DNA of 42,295 nt from Vibrio penaeicida (GCF_002933855.1 NZ_BFAQ01000051.1:1-42295), one strand, 5' to 3'; positions 31,674 to 40,676 are shown, counted from the first letter of the stretch. A program made the numbers and translations. The notes: generated by a model not told the origin, from the sequence alone.

Positions 31674-31696
31674 ATACGATATGGCATATATCGTAT
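31674..31696. promoter_or_regulatory. Perfect inverted repeat upstream of the dioxygenase gene
   Basis: ATACGATAT and ATATCGTAT are perfect 9-base arms separated by GGCAT. It lies 18 bases before the third GntR-type motif. It could be an operator for a second regulator or a small hairpin. Confidence 0.45.
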
Positions 31697-31714
31697 TTCG
31701 TGATCAGGATGTAA

Positions 31715-31737
31715 ATTCATTCACAATTGATTTACAT
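31715..31737 (+). promoter_or_regulatory. Putative GntR operator, copy 3
   Basis: ATTCATTCACAA followed by TTGATTTACAT matches copy 1 in the GntR/TRAP gap at 21 of 23 positions. Confidence 0.55.
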
Positions 31738-31765
31738 TTCTGTGGGGTGTGATAGGGTGGTTATA

Positions 31766-31788
31766 ATTCATTCACTATTGATTTATTT
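31766..31788 (+). promoter_or_regulatory. Putative GntR operator, copy 4
   Basis: ATTCATTCACTA followed by TTGATTTATTT matches copy 3 closely and lies 51 bases downstream of it, about five helical turns. It ends 13 bases before the dioxygenase ATG, where a bound repressor would block expression. Confidence 0.55.
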
Positions 31789-31801
31789 ATTGGAGAGAAG
31801 A

Positions 31802-32782
31802 ATGACTTTGAATATTGGAAATATACCGGAGCAAAAAAGCGTTAATGGGCGCGCGTTTCCTTTGGTTATTCTTCCACCTGATGATGCTGTGGCTTTAGAA
31901 CCTACCGCCATGTTGAATTGGTTTTCTGGTGTAAAAGAAGCGGTTCACGAAAAATTGATTACTCACGGCGCGATACTATTACGAGGATTTCCGGTACAGG
32001 GCGCTGATTTGTTTGAGCAGCTTCTGAATCATTCGGACTACAAAAACATGCCTTACATTGGTGGGGCAGCACCTCGCGTGCAGGTGACACAATCGCGTAT
32101 AGTGACGGCTAATGAAGCCCCAGCGACCGAAAAAATACCGTTTCACCATGAAATGGCACAGACGCCCAATCCGCCAGGGTACATTTTCTTCTACTGTGAT
32201 ATTCCTTCTGAAACCGGTGGGTCGACGTCCATTCTTCATTCTTCTGAGATCTGCCAACGCTTTTTTGATATTGCCCCTGAGTTTGCAGAAAAAATCGAGC
32301 AAGAAGGTGTTCGATATGTACGTTACATGCCAGAGGCTACCGATAACTCATCTCCTATTGGGCGTTCTTGGAAAGAAACTTTCCACGTAGAAACGCGTGA
32401 GGAATGCGAAGTGAAGTTACGTGAACATGAAATGAGTTGGCAATGGGGAGAAGAAGGCGTATTGAAAACAGAAACCTCTATTTTGCCCGCAATCCGATTT
32501 GATGAAGAAACGCAGGAGAAAACGTTCTTTAATTCTATCGTTGCAGTATATGACGGATGGAATGATAGCCGAAATGTTTCAACCAGAGCGGTGACAAGTG
32601 GTGGTGGAGCGTTAATGGATGCGGAGGTAATGGAGAAAACCAAAACTGCCATGGAAGAACTCAGTGTTAACTTTCGCTGGGAAGCAGGGGATGTATTGTT
32701 GGTTAACAACTACACCGTTCTGCATGCAAGACAACCTTTTACCGGAAAGAGACGCATATTGGCATCCGTTGCGATTAAGTAA
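31802..32782 (+). CDS. TauD/TfdA-family (SyrP-like) Fe(II)/2-oxoglutarate dioxygenase
   Basis: The 326-residue enzyme has the double-stranded beta-helix fold of TauD-type dioxygenases. The iron ligands are in PFHHEMAQTPNPPGYIFFYC, an H-x-E motif as in clavaminate synthase and SyrP-like enzymes rather than TauD's H-x-D. The distal His and the 2-oxoglutarate-binding Arg are in NNYTVLHARQPFTGKRRIL. The frame opens at 31727, but GGAGAG points to the ATG at 31802. Two putative GntR operators lie just upstream, tying it to the TRAP transporter and oxidoreductase genes. Substrate unknown; hydroxylation of the imported compound is the simplest guess. Confidence 0.88.
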   Translation: MTLNIGNIPEQKSVNGRAFPLVILPPDDAVALEPTAMLNWFSGVKEAVHEKLITHGAILLRGFPVQGADLFEQLLNHSDYKNMPYIGGAAPRVQVTQSRIVTANEAPATEKIPFHHEMAQTPNPPGYIFFYCDIPSETGGSTSILHSSEICQRFFDIAPEFAEKIEQEGVRYVRYMPEATDNSSPIGRSWKETFHVETREECEVKLREHEMSWQWGEEGVLKTETSILPAIRFDEETQEKTFFNSIVAVYDGWNDSRNVSTRAVTSGGGALMDAEVMEKTKTAMEELSVNFRWEAGDVLLVNNYTVLHARQPFTGKRRILASVAIK

Positions 32783-32864
32783 TGTTGCGTTTACCAAAAA
32801 GAAAGCCTCGCATGATGTGAGGCTTCGATATTTCAATAGATTTTAATGAAACAATCCCTAATGA

Positions 32865-34358
32865 TTAGCATGCTTTGAGTACAAGCGGCCAGCCCATGTC
32901 GGATTGTCTATTCGATTCAATTTCTAACTCAGCGTTGGTAAGAGGATTGTTTTCCAACCATTGCTTGTCGACACACAGTTCGAGCCTGTCACCTTCTGCA
33001 TTCAACGTTACTCTTGGTTGAAGTTCGGAGCATCGCCTGTGTGTCAGTAATACGGCTAATCTAAGCAGTCTCAGTACACGCTTGGCACTTTGACCCGACA
33101 ATGCATGCTGCTCTGGTAAAGAGCTTACTTGCTCTCTGTATCGCCTGGCGAGTTCAGCCAGTAAGTGTTTCTGCGCGCGGGTAAAACCTGGCAGATCCAA
33201 GTGCTGTAGTAAGTACGCACTATGCTTTCCACCGCATTTGTAATCGATAGTCAGCCCAACTTCATGAAGCTTCGCAACAGAAGATAGGAGATAGTGCGCT
33301 TGTGGTTCAGCAATCCAATCTTCGCCACCACATTGCTTGAGTAGCTGGCTGGCTGAATCGGCGACTAGCTCCCCATATTCGGAATCAAGTTGGTAGCGAG
33401 ACTGTATGCTGGCAATAGTTCTGGCTCGAATGTCGTCTTGACGCATTTCTGCCATCATTTCATAAACCATACCTTCACGCAGTGCGCCGCCAGCCAGTGT
33501 CATTGAATCTATATCCATAAGCTCAAAAATGGCAATCAGGATAGACAGACCACTAGGGAAAACTAGAGCTCGCTCAAGCGTTAAGCCATCAATATCCAGC
33601 TCTTCTAGGTGATCTGCCAGCATAGCTTGCTTTTGTAGGCGTTTTAATTTGGCATGGGTGATCACTTCATCCATACCTTGTGCCAACATGATTTCTTGAA
33701 GTGCCTGTACAGTACCGCTCGCCCCTACGCATACGTCCCAGCCGATGCCTTTATACTGCTCTAGAATCGGGGCTAGGGTGCTTTTGGCGGCTTCAATCGC
33801 GGTATTGAAATTGGTTATGGTTAACTGTCGGTCTTTAAAATGCTGTTCCAGCCAAGTAACGCAACCCATTTTCAAGCTGGTGAGTGCTTTTGCATCAAAA
33901 CCTTCACCAATAATCAATTCCGTACTCGCACCACCAATATCAACAACCAATCGGCGACCTAGGCCGCCTGAAGTATGAGCTACCCCTTTATAGATTGTGG
34001 CAGCTTCTTCTTCACCAGCAATGACATTGATGTCGTAACCTAAAATATCATTCGCTTTTTCTAAGAAAACATCCACATTCGTTGCGGTGCGCAATGTCGC
34101 GGTTCCGACTATGCGAATGTTTTCTGGCGATATATCTTGCAGTCTTTCTGCAAACAAGCTGAGACAATCCCACCCTCGCTGCATGGCTTCAGTACTAAGT
34201 TTATTGTCCTTATCTAACCCAGCAGCCAAACGCACTTTGCGCTTGATTTTGGCCATGGTTTGAACGCTGCCATCTATGTGACGCACAACGAGCATATGAA
34301 AACTGTTCGACCCGAGATCGATAGCAGCGTAAAGCGGCGAAGTAGCTGACTGACTCAT
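32865..34358 (-). CDS. gppA: Guanosine pentaphosphate / exopolyphosphate phosphatase GppA
   Basis: The 497-residue enzyme is in the ASKHA-fold Ppx/GppA family and converts pppGpp to ppGpp in the stringent response, with possible polyphosphatase activity. Marks are AAIDLGSNSFHMLVV at the N-terminus, VIAGEEEA and LVVDIGGASTELIIG for phosphate binding, and a C-terminal HD-like helical domain. GppA and Ppx are hard to separate by eye; the place directly after rhlB and a length close to E. coli GppA (494) favour GppA. It starts 18 bases after the rhlB stop and is co-transcribed with it. Confidence 0.92.
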   Translation of the reverse strand: MSQSATSPLYAAIDLGSNSFHMLVVRHIDGSVQTMAKIKRKVRLAAGLDKDNKLSTEAMQRGWDCLSLFAERLQDISPENIRIVGTATLRTATNVDVFLEKANDILGYDINVIAGEEEAATIYKGVAHTSGGLGRRLVVDIGGASTELIIGEGFDAKALTSLKMGCVTWLEQHFKDRQLTITNFNTAIEAAKSTLAPILEQYKGIGWDVCVGASGTVQALQEIMLAQGMDEVITHAKLKRLQKQAMLADHLEELDIDGLTLERALVFPSGLSILIAIFELMDIDSMTLAGGALREGMVYEMMAEMRQDDIRARTIASIQSRYQLDSEYGELVADSASQLLKQCGGEDWIAEPQAHYLLSSVAKLHEVGLTIDYKCGGKHSAYLLQHLDLPGFTRAQKHLLAELARRYREQVSSLPEQHALSGQSAKRVLRLLRLAVLLTHRRCSELQPRVTLNAEGDRLELCVDKQWLENNPLTNAELEIESNRQSDMGWPLVLKAC

Positions 34359-34376
34359 AAATATTTGCTGTGTTCC

Positions 34377-35678
34377 TTAAGACTGATGACGAGGTGCTCT
34401 TGGGCGCGAATGGCGCTTGCGGTTACCGCCGTGTTTGTTTCCACCAGTGTTAGTGCGACGCTGCTGCATTTTGCTGTGGCGTAGGCGAAGCGGAGCCGGC
34501 AGATGTTCAAGTAATGCGCTACCATCATAATCTGACACAGGGATCGGGTGTTCGATGTAATCCTCGATAGCGGTCAAGTTAATGGCGTACTCTTCACACG
34601 CAAAGCTAATTGAGTGACCACTTTCGCCTGCACGACCGGTACGACCAATTCGGTGCACGTAATCTTCACAATCGTCAGGCAGGTCGTAGTTAAAGACGTG
34701 CGTAACTTGAGGAATGTGTAAGCCACGAGCGGCAACATCGGTTGCAATCAGCAGATCAACATGACCTTGTGTGAATTGCTCTAGAATACGCTCACGCTTC
34801 TTCTGTGGTACGTCACCAGTTAATAAACCTACACGGTGTCCATCAGCGGCTAGGTGCCCCCAAATGGATTCACACTTGTACTTGGTGTTGGCAAATACAA
34901 TCGCACGATCTGGCCACTCTTCTTCTATCAACGTCTGAAGTAGGTTCATCTTGTCTTCGTTAGACGGGTAGAAAAGTTCTTCTTGAATACGGTGACCTGT
35001 TTTTCGTTCAGGTTCTACAACAACATGCTCTGGATTGTGCATGTGCTCGAAAGCCAGTTCTTGCACTCGGTATGACAATGTTGCCGAGAACAGCATGTTC
35101 AGCCTGTCTTTCGGTTCAGGCATACGGCGGAACAAGAAACGAATGTCTTTAATAAAACCGAGGTCAAACATACGATCGGCTTCATCAAGAACAACCGCTT
35201 GGATGTTATTCAGGTTGAAAACACGCTGCTTGTAGAAATCGATGATACGACCAGTTGTACCGATAAGAATATCAACACCTTGTTCAATGGTCGCCAGTTG
35301 CTTGTCGTAGCTTTCGCCACCGTAAGCCAAAGCAATCTTAACGCCAGTCGACTCCATCAAGGGCTTAGCGTCGTTGTGGATCTGGATAGCAAGCTCTCGG
35401 GTCGGTGCCATCACTATCGCACGTGGTTGCGATGGATTGCGACCTTCGTGTTCAGGCGTTGTCAGTAAATGATTGAAAGTAGCAGTAAGAAACGCGAGGG
35501 TCTTACCAGTGCCCGTTTGGGCCTGGCCTGCAATGTCTTGGCCGGTGAGCAGTACCGGCAACGCCAAGGCTTGAATAGGGGTACAAAACTCGAACCCTTT
35601 TTTATCAAGCCCTTCAATGATTTGGGGGTGTAAATCCAAATCGGCGAACTTTTGCTCTGTGATATGCGTCTTTTTCAT
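34377..35678 (-). CDS. rhlB: ATP-dependent RNA helicase RhlB
   Basis: This is a 433-residue DEAD-box helicase that unwinds structured RNA for the RNase E degradosome. Motifs in order are the Q motif (FEFCTPIQALALP), AQTGTGKT (Walker A), PTRELAIQI, VLDEADRMFDLGF, FSATLS, and HRIGRTGRAGESG. The C-terminus is a basic, Arg/His/Gly-rich tail (residues about 405-433) as in other RhlB proteins. It is divergent from trxA and heads the rhlB-gppA unit. Confidence 0.96.
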   Translation of the reverse strand: MKKTHITEQKFADLDLHPQIIEGLDKKGFEFCTPIQALALPVLLTGQDIAGQAQTGTGKTLAFLTATFNHLLTTPEHEGRNPSQPRAIVMAPTRELAIQIHNDAKPLMESTGVKIALAYGGESYDKQLATIEQGVDILIGTTGRIIDFYKQRVFNLNNIQAVVLDEADRMFDLGFIKDIRFLFRRMPEPKDRLNMLFSATLSYRVQELAFEHMHNPEHVVVEPERKTGHRIQEELFYPSNEDKMNLLQTLIEEEWPDRAIVFANTKYKCESIWGHLAADGHRVGLLTGDVPQKKRERILEQFTQGHVDLLIATDVAARGLHIPQVTHVFNYDLPDDCEDYVHRIGRTGRAGESGHSISFACEEYAINLTAIEDYIEHPIPVSDYDGSALLEHLPAPLRLRHSKMQQRRTNTGGNKHGGNRKRHSRPRAPRHQS

Positions 35679-35790
35679 GGGTATAGAATATCAGCTTAAG
35701 CTTGCATTACGAAAGTAAATACATTCCAATAGGGCATCTATTTACTGGTTATCATCCAACCAGTTCCTGAAAAACACAACGGAGTGGAAG

Positions 35791-36117
35791 ATGAGTGACA
35801 AGATTTTGCAGCTTACAGATGACGGTTTTGAACAAGATGTAATCCAAGCTGCAGGTCCAGTTCTGGTAGATTTCTGGGCAGAATGGTGTGGTCCTTGTAA
35901 AATGATTGCTCCAATTTTGGACGAGATCGCAGACGAGTACGAAGGCAAGCTCACTATCGGTAAGCTAAACATCGATCAAAACTCGGGTACACCACCAAAG
36001 TTTGGTATCCGCGGTATTCCAACGCTACTTCTATTTAAAGATGGTAACGTTGCAGCGACTAAAGTTGGCGCACTTTCTAAGACTCAACTGAAAGAGTTCC
36101 TGGACGCTAATATTTAA
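35791..36117 (+). CDS. trxA: Thioredoxin 1
   Basis: The 108-residue protein is the main cytosolic dithiol reductant. The active site WCGPC has Cys33 and Cys36, and the cis-proline loop GIRGIPTLLLF is present. It is very close to E. coli TrxA along its whole length. GGAGTGG precedes the ATG. It is divergent from rhlB and upstream of rho, the same order as in E. coli. Confidence 0.98.
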   Translation: MSDKILQLTDDGFEQDVIQAAGPVLVDFWAEWCGPCKMIAPILDEIADEYEGKLTIGKLNIDQNSGTPPKFGIRGIPTLLLFKDGNVAATKVGALSKTQLKEFLDANI

Positions 36118-36139
36118 TAGCGAATGCAAACTTAGTCAT

Positions 36140-36180
36140 AAAACCGTGCTCCATATCTAGATGCACGGTTTTGATTTTTT
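36140..36180 (+). terminator. trxA terminator
   Basis: AAAACCGTGC (36140-36149) and GCACGGTTTT (36163-36172) form a 10-bp stem with a 13-base loop, followed by a T-rich tract. It lies 23 bases after the trxA stop. Confidence 0.88.
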
Positions 36181-36248
36181 TTAATGGCTAGACTAGGCTT
36201 GATTTTAGTGCTAATTTATCGCACGCTAATTAAACAAATGTTCATTTC

Positions 36249-36268
36249 TTGGTCGATCCTGTGACCAA
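36249..36268 (+). promoter_or_regulatory. Hairpin in the rho leader
   Basis: TTGGTC and GACCAA are 6-base arms with an 8-base loop, 55 bases before the rho start. rho is autoregulated through its leader in E. coli, so a role here is possible but not shown. Confidence 0.35.
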
Positions 36269-36322
36269 ATCTCTCTAACTAACACAACAGATCCTATTTT
36301 GACTAAACAAGTATCCACTACT

Positions 36323-37582
36323 ATGAACCTGACAGAACTGAAGAACAGACCTGTGTCTGAGCTCGTGAAACTAGGTGAAAGCCTGGGTTTAGAAAACCTA
36401 GCGCGTTTAAGAAAACAAGACATTATATTTTCCATCTTAAAGGCTCACGCAAAAAGTGGTGAAGATATCTTTGGTGATGGGGTTCTGGAAATTCTTCAAG
36501 ATGGGTTTGGTTTCTTACGTAGTGCCGACAGTTCTTATCTAGCTGGTCCAGACGATATCTATGTTTCACCAAGCCAGATTCGTCGATTTAATTTACGCAC
36601 TGGTGACTCCATTGCAGGGAAGATTCGACCACCTAAAGACGGTGAACGTTATTTTGCCCTTCTAAAAGTCAACACCGTCAACCACGACAAACCAGACAAC
36701 GCTCGCAACAAGATCCTTTTCGAAAACCTTACACCTCTTCATGCCAACGAGCGCATGGTAATGGAGCGCGGTAATGGTTCAACAGAAGACATCACTGCAC
36801 GTGTTCTGGACTTAGCCTCACCAATCGGTAAAGGTCAACGTGGTCTTATCGTTGCTCCGCCAAAAGCGGGTAAAACGATGCTTCTTCAGAACATTGCACA
36901 AAGTATTGCGCACAATCACCCAGAATGTGAACTGATGGTTCTACTGATTGATGAGCGTCCGGAAGAGGTAACTGAGATGCAACGCCTAGTAAAAGGTGAA
37001 GTGATTGCATCGACGTTTGACGAACCTGCTTCTCGCCATGTTCAGGTTGCTGAAATGGTTATCGAAAAAGCTAAACGCTTAGTAGAGCACAAGAAAAACG
37101 TGGTCATCCTTTTGGATTCCATTACGCGTCTAGCGCGTGCATACAACACCGTGGTTCCTTCGTCAGGTAAAGTCTTGACTGGTGGTGTAGACGCAAACGC
37201 ATTGCACCGTCCAAAGCGTTTCTTTGGTGCAGCACGTAACGTAGAAGAAGGCGGCAGTCTGACTATCATCGCTACAGCGCTAGTTGATACTGGCTCTAAG
37301 ATGGATGAAGTTATCTACGAAGAATTTAAAGGTACAGGTAACATGGAATTACACCTGAACCGTAAGATTGCTGAGAAGCGTGTTTTCCCTGCAATTGACT
37401 TTAATCGCAGTGGTACTCGTCGTGAAGAGCTTCTAACAAAAACGGATGAGCTTCAAAAGATGTGGATTCTCCGTAAGATTGTTCATCCAATGGGTGAAAT
37501 CGATGCGATGGAGTTCCTTATCGATAAATTGGCAATGACCAAAACGAACGATGAGTTCTTTGATGCAATGCGTCGACAGTAA
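36323..37582 (+). CDS. rho: Transcription termination factor Rho
   Basis: The 419-residue hexameric RNA-dependent ATPase ends transcription at unstructured C-rich RNA. It has the same length as E. coli Rho and begins MNLTELKNRPVSELVKLGES. The N-terminal RNA-binding domain (DGFGFLRS, YVSPSQIRRFNLRTGD) is followed by the ATPase with the P-loop (APPKAGKTMLLQ, about residues 175-190), the Q loop (VLTGGVDANAL) and the R loop (YEEFKGTGNMEL). An in-frame TTG at 36299 extends the frame but gives a non-family N-terminus, so ATG 36323 is used. Confidence 0.98.
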   Translation: MNLTELKNRPVSELVKLGESLGLENLARLRKQDIIFSILKAHAKSGEDIFGDGVLEILQDGFGFLRSADSSYLAGPDDIYVSPSQIRRFNLRTGDSIAGKIRPPKDGERYFALLKVNTVNHDKPDNARNKILFENLTPLHANERMVMERGNGSTEDITARVLDLASPIGKGQRGLIVAPPKAGKTMLLQNIAQSIAHNHPECELMVLLIDERPEEVTEMQRLVKGEVIASTFDEPASRHVQVAEMVIEKAKRLVEHKKNVVILLDSITRLARAYNTVVPSSGKVLTGGVDANALHRPKRFFGAARNVEEGGSLTIIATALVDTGSKMDEVIYEEFKGTGNMELHLNRKIAEKRVFPAIDFNRSGTRREELLTKTDELQKMWILRKIVHPMGEIDAMEFLIDKLAMTKTNDEFFDAMRRQ

Positions 37583-37604
37583 AATACGTTAATATTGTTT
37601 AACA

Positions 37605-37633
37605 AAACACCACCTTTAAGGGTGGTGTTTTTG
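37605..37633 (+). terminator. rho terminator
   Basis: AAACACCACC-TTTAAG-GGTGGTGTTT is a perfect 10-bp stem followed by TTG and further T-rich sequence. It lies about 20 bases past the rho stop. Confidence 0.88.
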
Positions 37634-37690
37634 TTTGCGTCTAATTCATAATGGTTGCAAAATAGACAAAATCGTTAACAGGATGTGAAT

Positions 37691-38692
37691 ATGCAACATG
37701 GAAGGTTGGCATGGTTTATATCTTTACTTCTATTGTTTTCCCCATTGTCAGCAAAAGAGCTGTCACACGAGGAAGCTCAGCAGTGGGTTTTAGACCAGCA
37801 AGTCCTGAATAAAGCCGATGAGCTTTATCAGTTAGTTTTGGAAGATGAAGTAAGTTCTTTGGACTTTGCTTTGCAAAGACTTAGTCTGCCTCAGCAAGAT
37901 GTAGTGCGTTTTCTGCTGTTAGAGCACATGGAAGACAAGGAGATTATTCTCACGCCTAAGATGGCTAAGTTTGTTCAAAAACAAATTGGTCGCCCTTCGC
38001 CTTATAAAGTGCGTAAACAAGGTGATGGCTACGAATTCTCGGTTCCTGCCTTTGACTCCAGTGCAGTTGCCAGCCGCTTACTGAAGCGTTGGCATAGCGA
38101 CCAACAAATATTGACCTTTATCCTTAAAGCAGAGCAACTCGACCTGGTTTTGTCTCAGTGGTTAACGGAAGGGGTGAGTAAGAAAAATAAAGAAAGAGAA
38201 GCGTTGTTGATCCGTGAATTAGACGGTTTATCTCCTAAGGCGCTGGACTACCTTATAAAGCAAATCACACAAAACCCCATCACCAATTGGCTTCCTTCGA
38301 CCCAAGTGGTCGTTCGTATGGCTCAAGTTAGCGAAGATCCAGAAGTCTATAAGTTGCTATGGCGCATGAAAGCGGATAGTCACAGTAAGTCAGAATTGAA
38401 GCGACTGGCTAAAATCAAAAGCGAGTTTTCACTTCAGCAACTCATGCTTGCGAGTGATAACCCATCACTGCATGATGCTGCGTTGGATGAGTTGACACGT
38501 TTAGATCCTATTCCGTTGGAAGTGAAAACTTTTCTGATTAAGAAGCTCAAGCAGTCAAACGATGCTTCTATTGTCGCTCGCAACCTTGTTAAGCATGGAC
38601 ACAGGGGATGGGTTGAGCAATTGGCTGAAAATCATCGAGGCTTGAACACCAAATCGTTGCTTCAAGTGCTCTCGAGAACAAAAGACAAATAG
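37691..38692 (+). CDS. Secreted protein of unknown function
   Basis: The protein has 333 residues starting at ATG 37691, chosen because AGGA at 37680-37683 is seven bases away; a GTG at 37685 adds two residues. It begins with a signal peptide (LAWFISLLLLFSPLSAKE, cleavage after SAK or LSA likely). The mature part is rich in Leu, Lys and Glu, looks all-helical, and has recurring helix pairs reminiscent of HEAT-like repeats (for example in DNPSLHDAALDELTRLDPIP). There are no cysteines or recognised catalytic motifs. It lies alone between rho and ubiD. I do not recognise the family. Confidence 0.8.
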   Translation: MQHGRLAWFISLLLLFSPLSAKELSHEEAQQWVLDQQVLNKADELYQLVLEDEVSSLDFALQRLSLPQQDVVRFLLLEHMEDKEIILTPKMAKFVQKQIGRPSPYKVRKQGDGYEFSVPAFDSSAVASRLLKRWHSDQQILTFILKAEQLDLVLSQWLTEGVSKKNKEREALLIRELDGLSPKALDYLIKQITQNPITNWLPSTQVVVRMAQVSEDPEVYKLLWRMKADSHSKSELKRLAKIKSEFSLQQLMLASDNPSLHDAALDELTRLDPIPLEVKTFLIKKLKQSNDASIVARNLVKHGHRGWVEQLAENHRGLNTKSLLQVLSRTKDK

Positions 38693-38813
38693 AATTGCTC
38701 TTAGATTCCGCCATTCACGTATCTATCCTTGCCGAGAGTTTATCGGTAACGAGAGTATATTGCATTTGTCTTTGATATAATGCGCGCAATTTAACCTGTT
38801 ACAAGAAAGGTCT

Positions 38814-40676
38814 ATGAGTTTTAAGGATTTACGCGATTTTATTGAACACCTTGAAAATGAAGGCTTATTAAAACGCATTACCCACCCAGTTGACCCACAT
38901 TACGAAATGACCGAGATCAGCGATCGTACATTGCGCGCTGGTGGTCCTGCCTTATTGTTTGAAAACCCAATTGGTTATGATGTCCCAGTATTAGCGAACT
39001 TGTTTGGTACGACCGAGCGAGTGGCAATAGGAATGGGGCGCGGTGACGTATCCGAATTACGAGAAGTTGGGAAATTACTGGCTTACTTGAAAGAACCAGA
39101 ACCGCCTAAAGGATTTAAAGACGCCCTAGACAAACTCCCAGTCTTTCGACAAGTTTTGAATATGCCAGCAAAGCGTTTGCGAAAAGCACCTTGTCAGCAA
39201 ATTGTTTGGTCTGGTGAGCAAGTCGATTTAGACAAAATTCCGGTGATGAGCTGTTGGGCTGAAGACGTTGCACCACTTCTTACTTGGGGGTTAACGGTTA
39301 CGAAAGGTCCGAGCAAAAAGCGCCAGAACCTTGGAATTTACCGTCAACAAAAGCTGAGTAAGAACAAAGTTATCATGCGTTGGCTCGCCCATCGTGGTGG
39401 AGCCCTCGATTTACGCGATTGGATGGAAACAAACCCGGGTAAACCTTTCCCCGTATCGGTTGCATTTGGCGCTGATCCCGCAACCATTCTTGGCGCTGTG
39501 ACTCCTGTACCAGATACTTTATCTGAATATGCCTTTGCTGGTTTACTTCGAGGCAGCAAAACCGAAGTCGTAAAATCGGTCAGTAACGAGCTTGAAGTAC
39601 CAGCCAGTGCTGAAATTGTATTAGAAGGGTATATAGATCCAAATGAATATGCCGACGAAGGTCCTTATGGTGACCACACGGGCTACTATAATGAAGTGGA
39701 GAAACACCACGTCTTTACGGTAACTCATGTGACGATGCGCGAAAACCCGATTTACCACAGTACATACACAGGTCGTCCGCCAGATGAACCCGCAGTATTA
39801 GGGGTAGCATTGAACGAAGTGTTCGTGCCTATTTTACAGAAGCAGTTCCCAGAGATTACGGACTTCTATCTGCCACCCGAAGGATGTTCTTATCGCATGG
39901 CCGTCGTGTCGATGAAGAAACAATACCCAGGACATGCCAAGCGAGTCATGATGGGAGTCTGGTCCTTCCTTCGTCAATTTATGTATACCAAATTTGTCAT
40001 CGTAGTTGATGAGAGTGTAAATACTCGTGATTGGAGTGAAGTGGTTCGTGCCATGACAACGCAGATGGATCCTGTCCACGATACGGTCATGATAGAAAAT
40101 ACACCGATAGACTCATTAGATTTTGCCTCTCCAGTGGTTGGGCTTGGGTCAAAAATGGGATTGGATTCCACCATCAAATGGGAAGCTGAACTGTCGGTTT
40201 CATCAAAGCCGAAAGAAACCATGCCTGAGACGGAAGTCGTCGATAAGTTAGTGTCTCAGTTCAAACAGAAATACCCAGAGCTGATTGATCTGCATTTGCC
40301 TGAAGCTGCAAATGGTAGAAGCATGGCAATTGTGAGCATCAACAAAACGGAAGCCTGGCAAGGTCATTGTTTGATGAACGCACTATGGGAAGAGTTTGAG
40401 GCGCATATCCATCTTCAATACATCATCATTTGCGATGAGGATGTGAATGTAAGAGATTGGAATGATGTTATTTGGGCGATTACCACGCGTATGGACCCAG
40501 CTCGTGACACGCTGATGAAGCAAGAAGCCAATCTTCCAACGACCCAAATGGGGCTAGATGCTACCAATAAAGTCGAAGAAGAAGAGACGCAGCGTGAATG
40601 GGGTCGACCAATTAAGAAAGATCCTGCGGTAGTCGCAAAAATTGATGAGATTTGGGATCAACTAGGAATAGAATGA
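38814..40676 (+). CDS. ubiD: 4-hydroxy-3-polyprenylbenzoate decarboxylase UbiD, long form
   Basis: UbiD decarboxylates the ubiquinone precursor using prenylated FMN made by UbiX. The 620-residue protein is about 120 longer than E. coli UbiD (497). The core is normal (NLGIYRQQ, GADPATILGAV, DEGPYGDHTGYY with the catalytic Glu, THVTMRENPIYHSTYTGRPP). The extra length is an internal duplication: residues about 343-456 (FPEITDFYLP, VDESVNTRDWSEVVRAMTTQ, SKMGLDSTIKW) recur at about 484-587 (YPELIDLHLP, CDEDVNVRDWNDVIWAITTR, TQMGLDATNKV) with a 131-residue offset, before the usual tail ETQREWGRPIKKDP. Its stop overlaps the ferredoxin start (ATGA). Confidence 0.95.
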   Translation: MSFKDLRDFIEHLENEGLLKRITHPVDPHYEMTEISDRTLRAGGPALLFENPIGYDVPVLANLFGTTERVAIGMGRGDVSELREVGKLLAYLKEPEPPKGFKDALDKLPVFRQVLNMPAKRLRKAPCQQIVWSGEQVDLDKIPVMSCWAEDVAPLLTWGLTVTKGPSKKRQNLGIYRQQKLSKNKVIMRWLAHRGGALDLRDWMETNPGKPFPVSVAFGADPATILGAVTPVPDTLSEYAFAGLLRGSKTEVVKSVSNELEVPASAEIVLEGYIDPNEYADEGPYGDHTGYYNEVEKHHVFTVTHVTMRENPIYHSTYTGRPPDEPAVLGVALNEVFVPILQKQFPEITDFYLPPEGCSYRMAVVSMKKQYPGHAKRVMMGVWSFLRQFMYTKFVIVVDESVNTRDWSEVVRAMTTQMDPVHDTVMIENTPIDSLDFASPVVGLGSKMGLDSTIKWEAELSVSSKPKETMPETEVVDKLVSQFKQKYPELIDLHLPEAANGRSMAIVSINKTEAWQGHCLMNALWEEFEAHIHLQYIIICDEDVNVRDWNDVIWAITTRMDPARDTLMKQEANLPTTQMGLDATNKVEEEETQREWGRPIKKDPAVVAKIDEIWDQLGIE

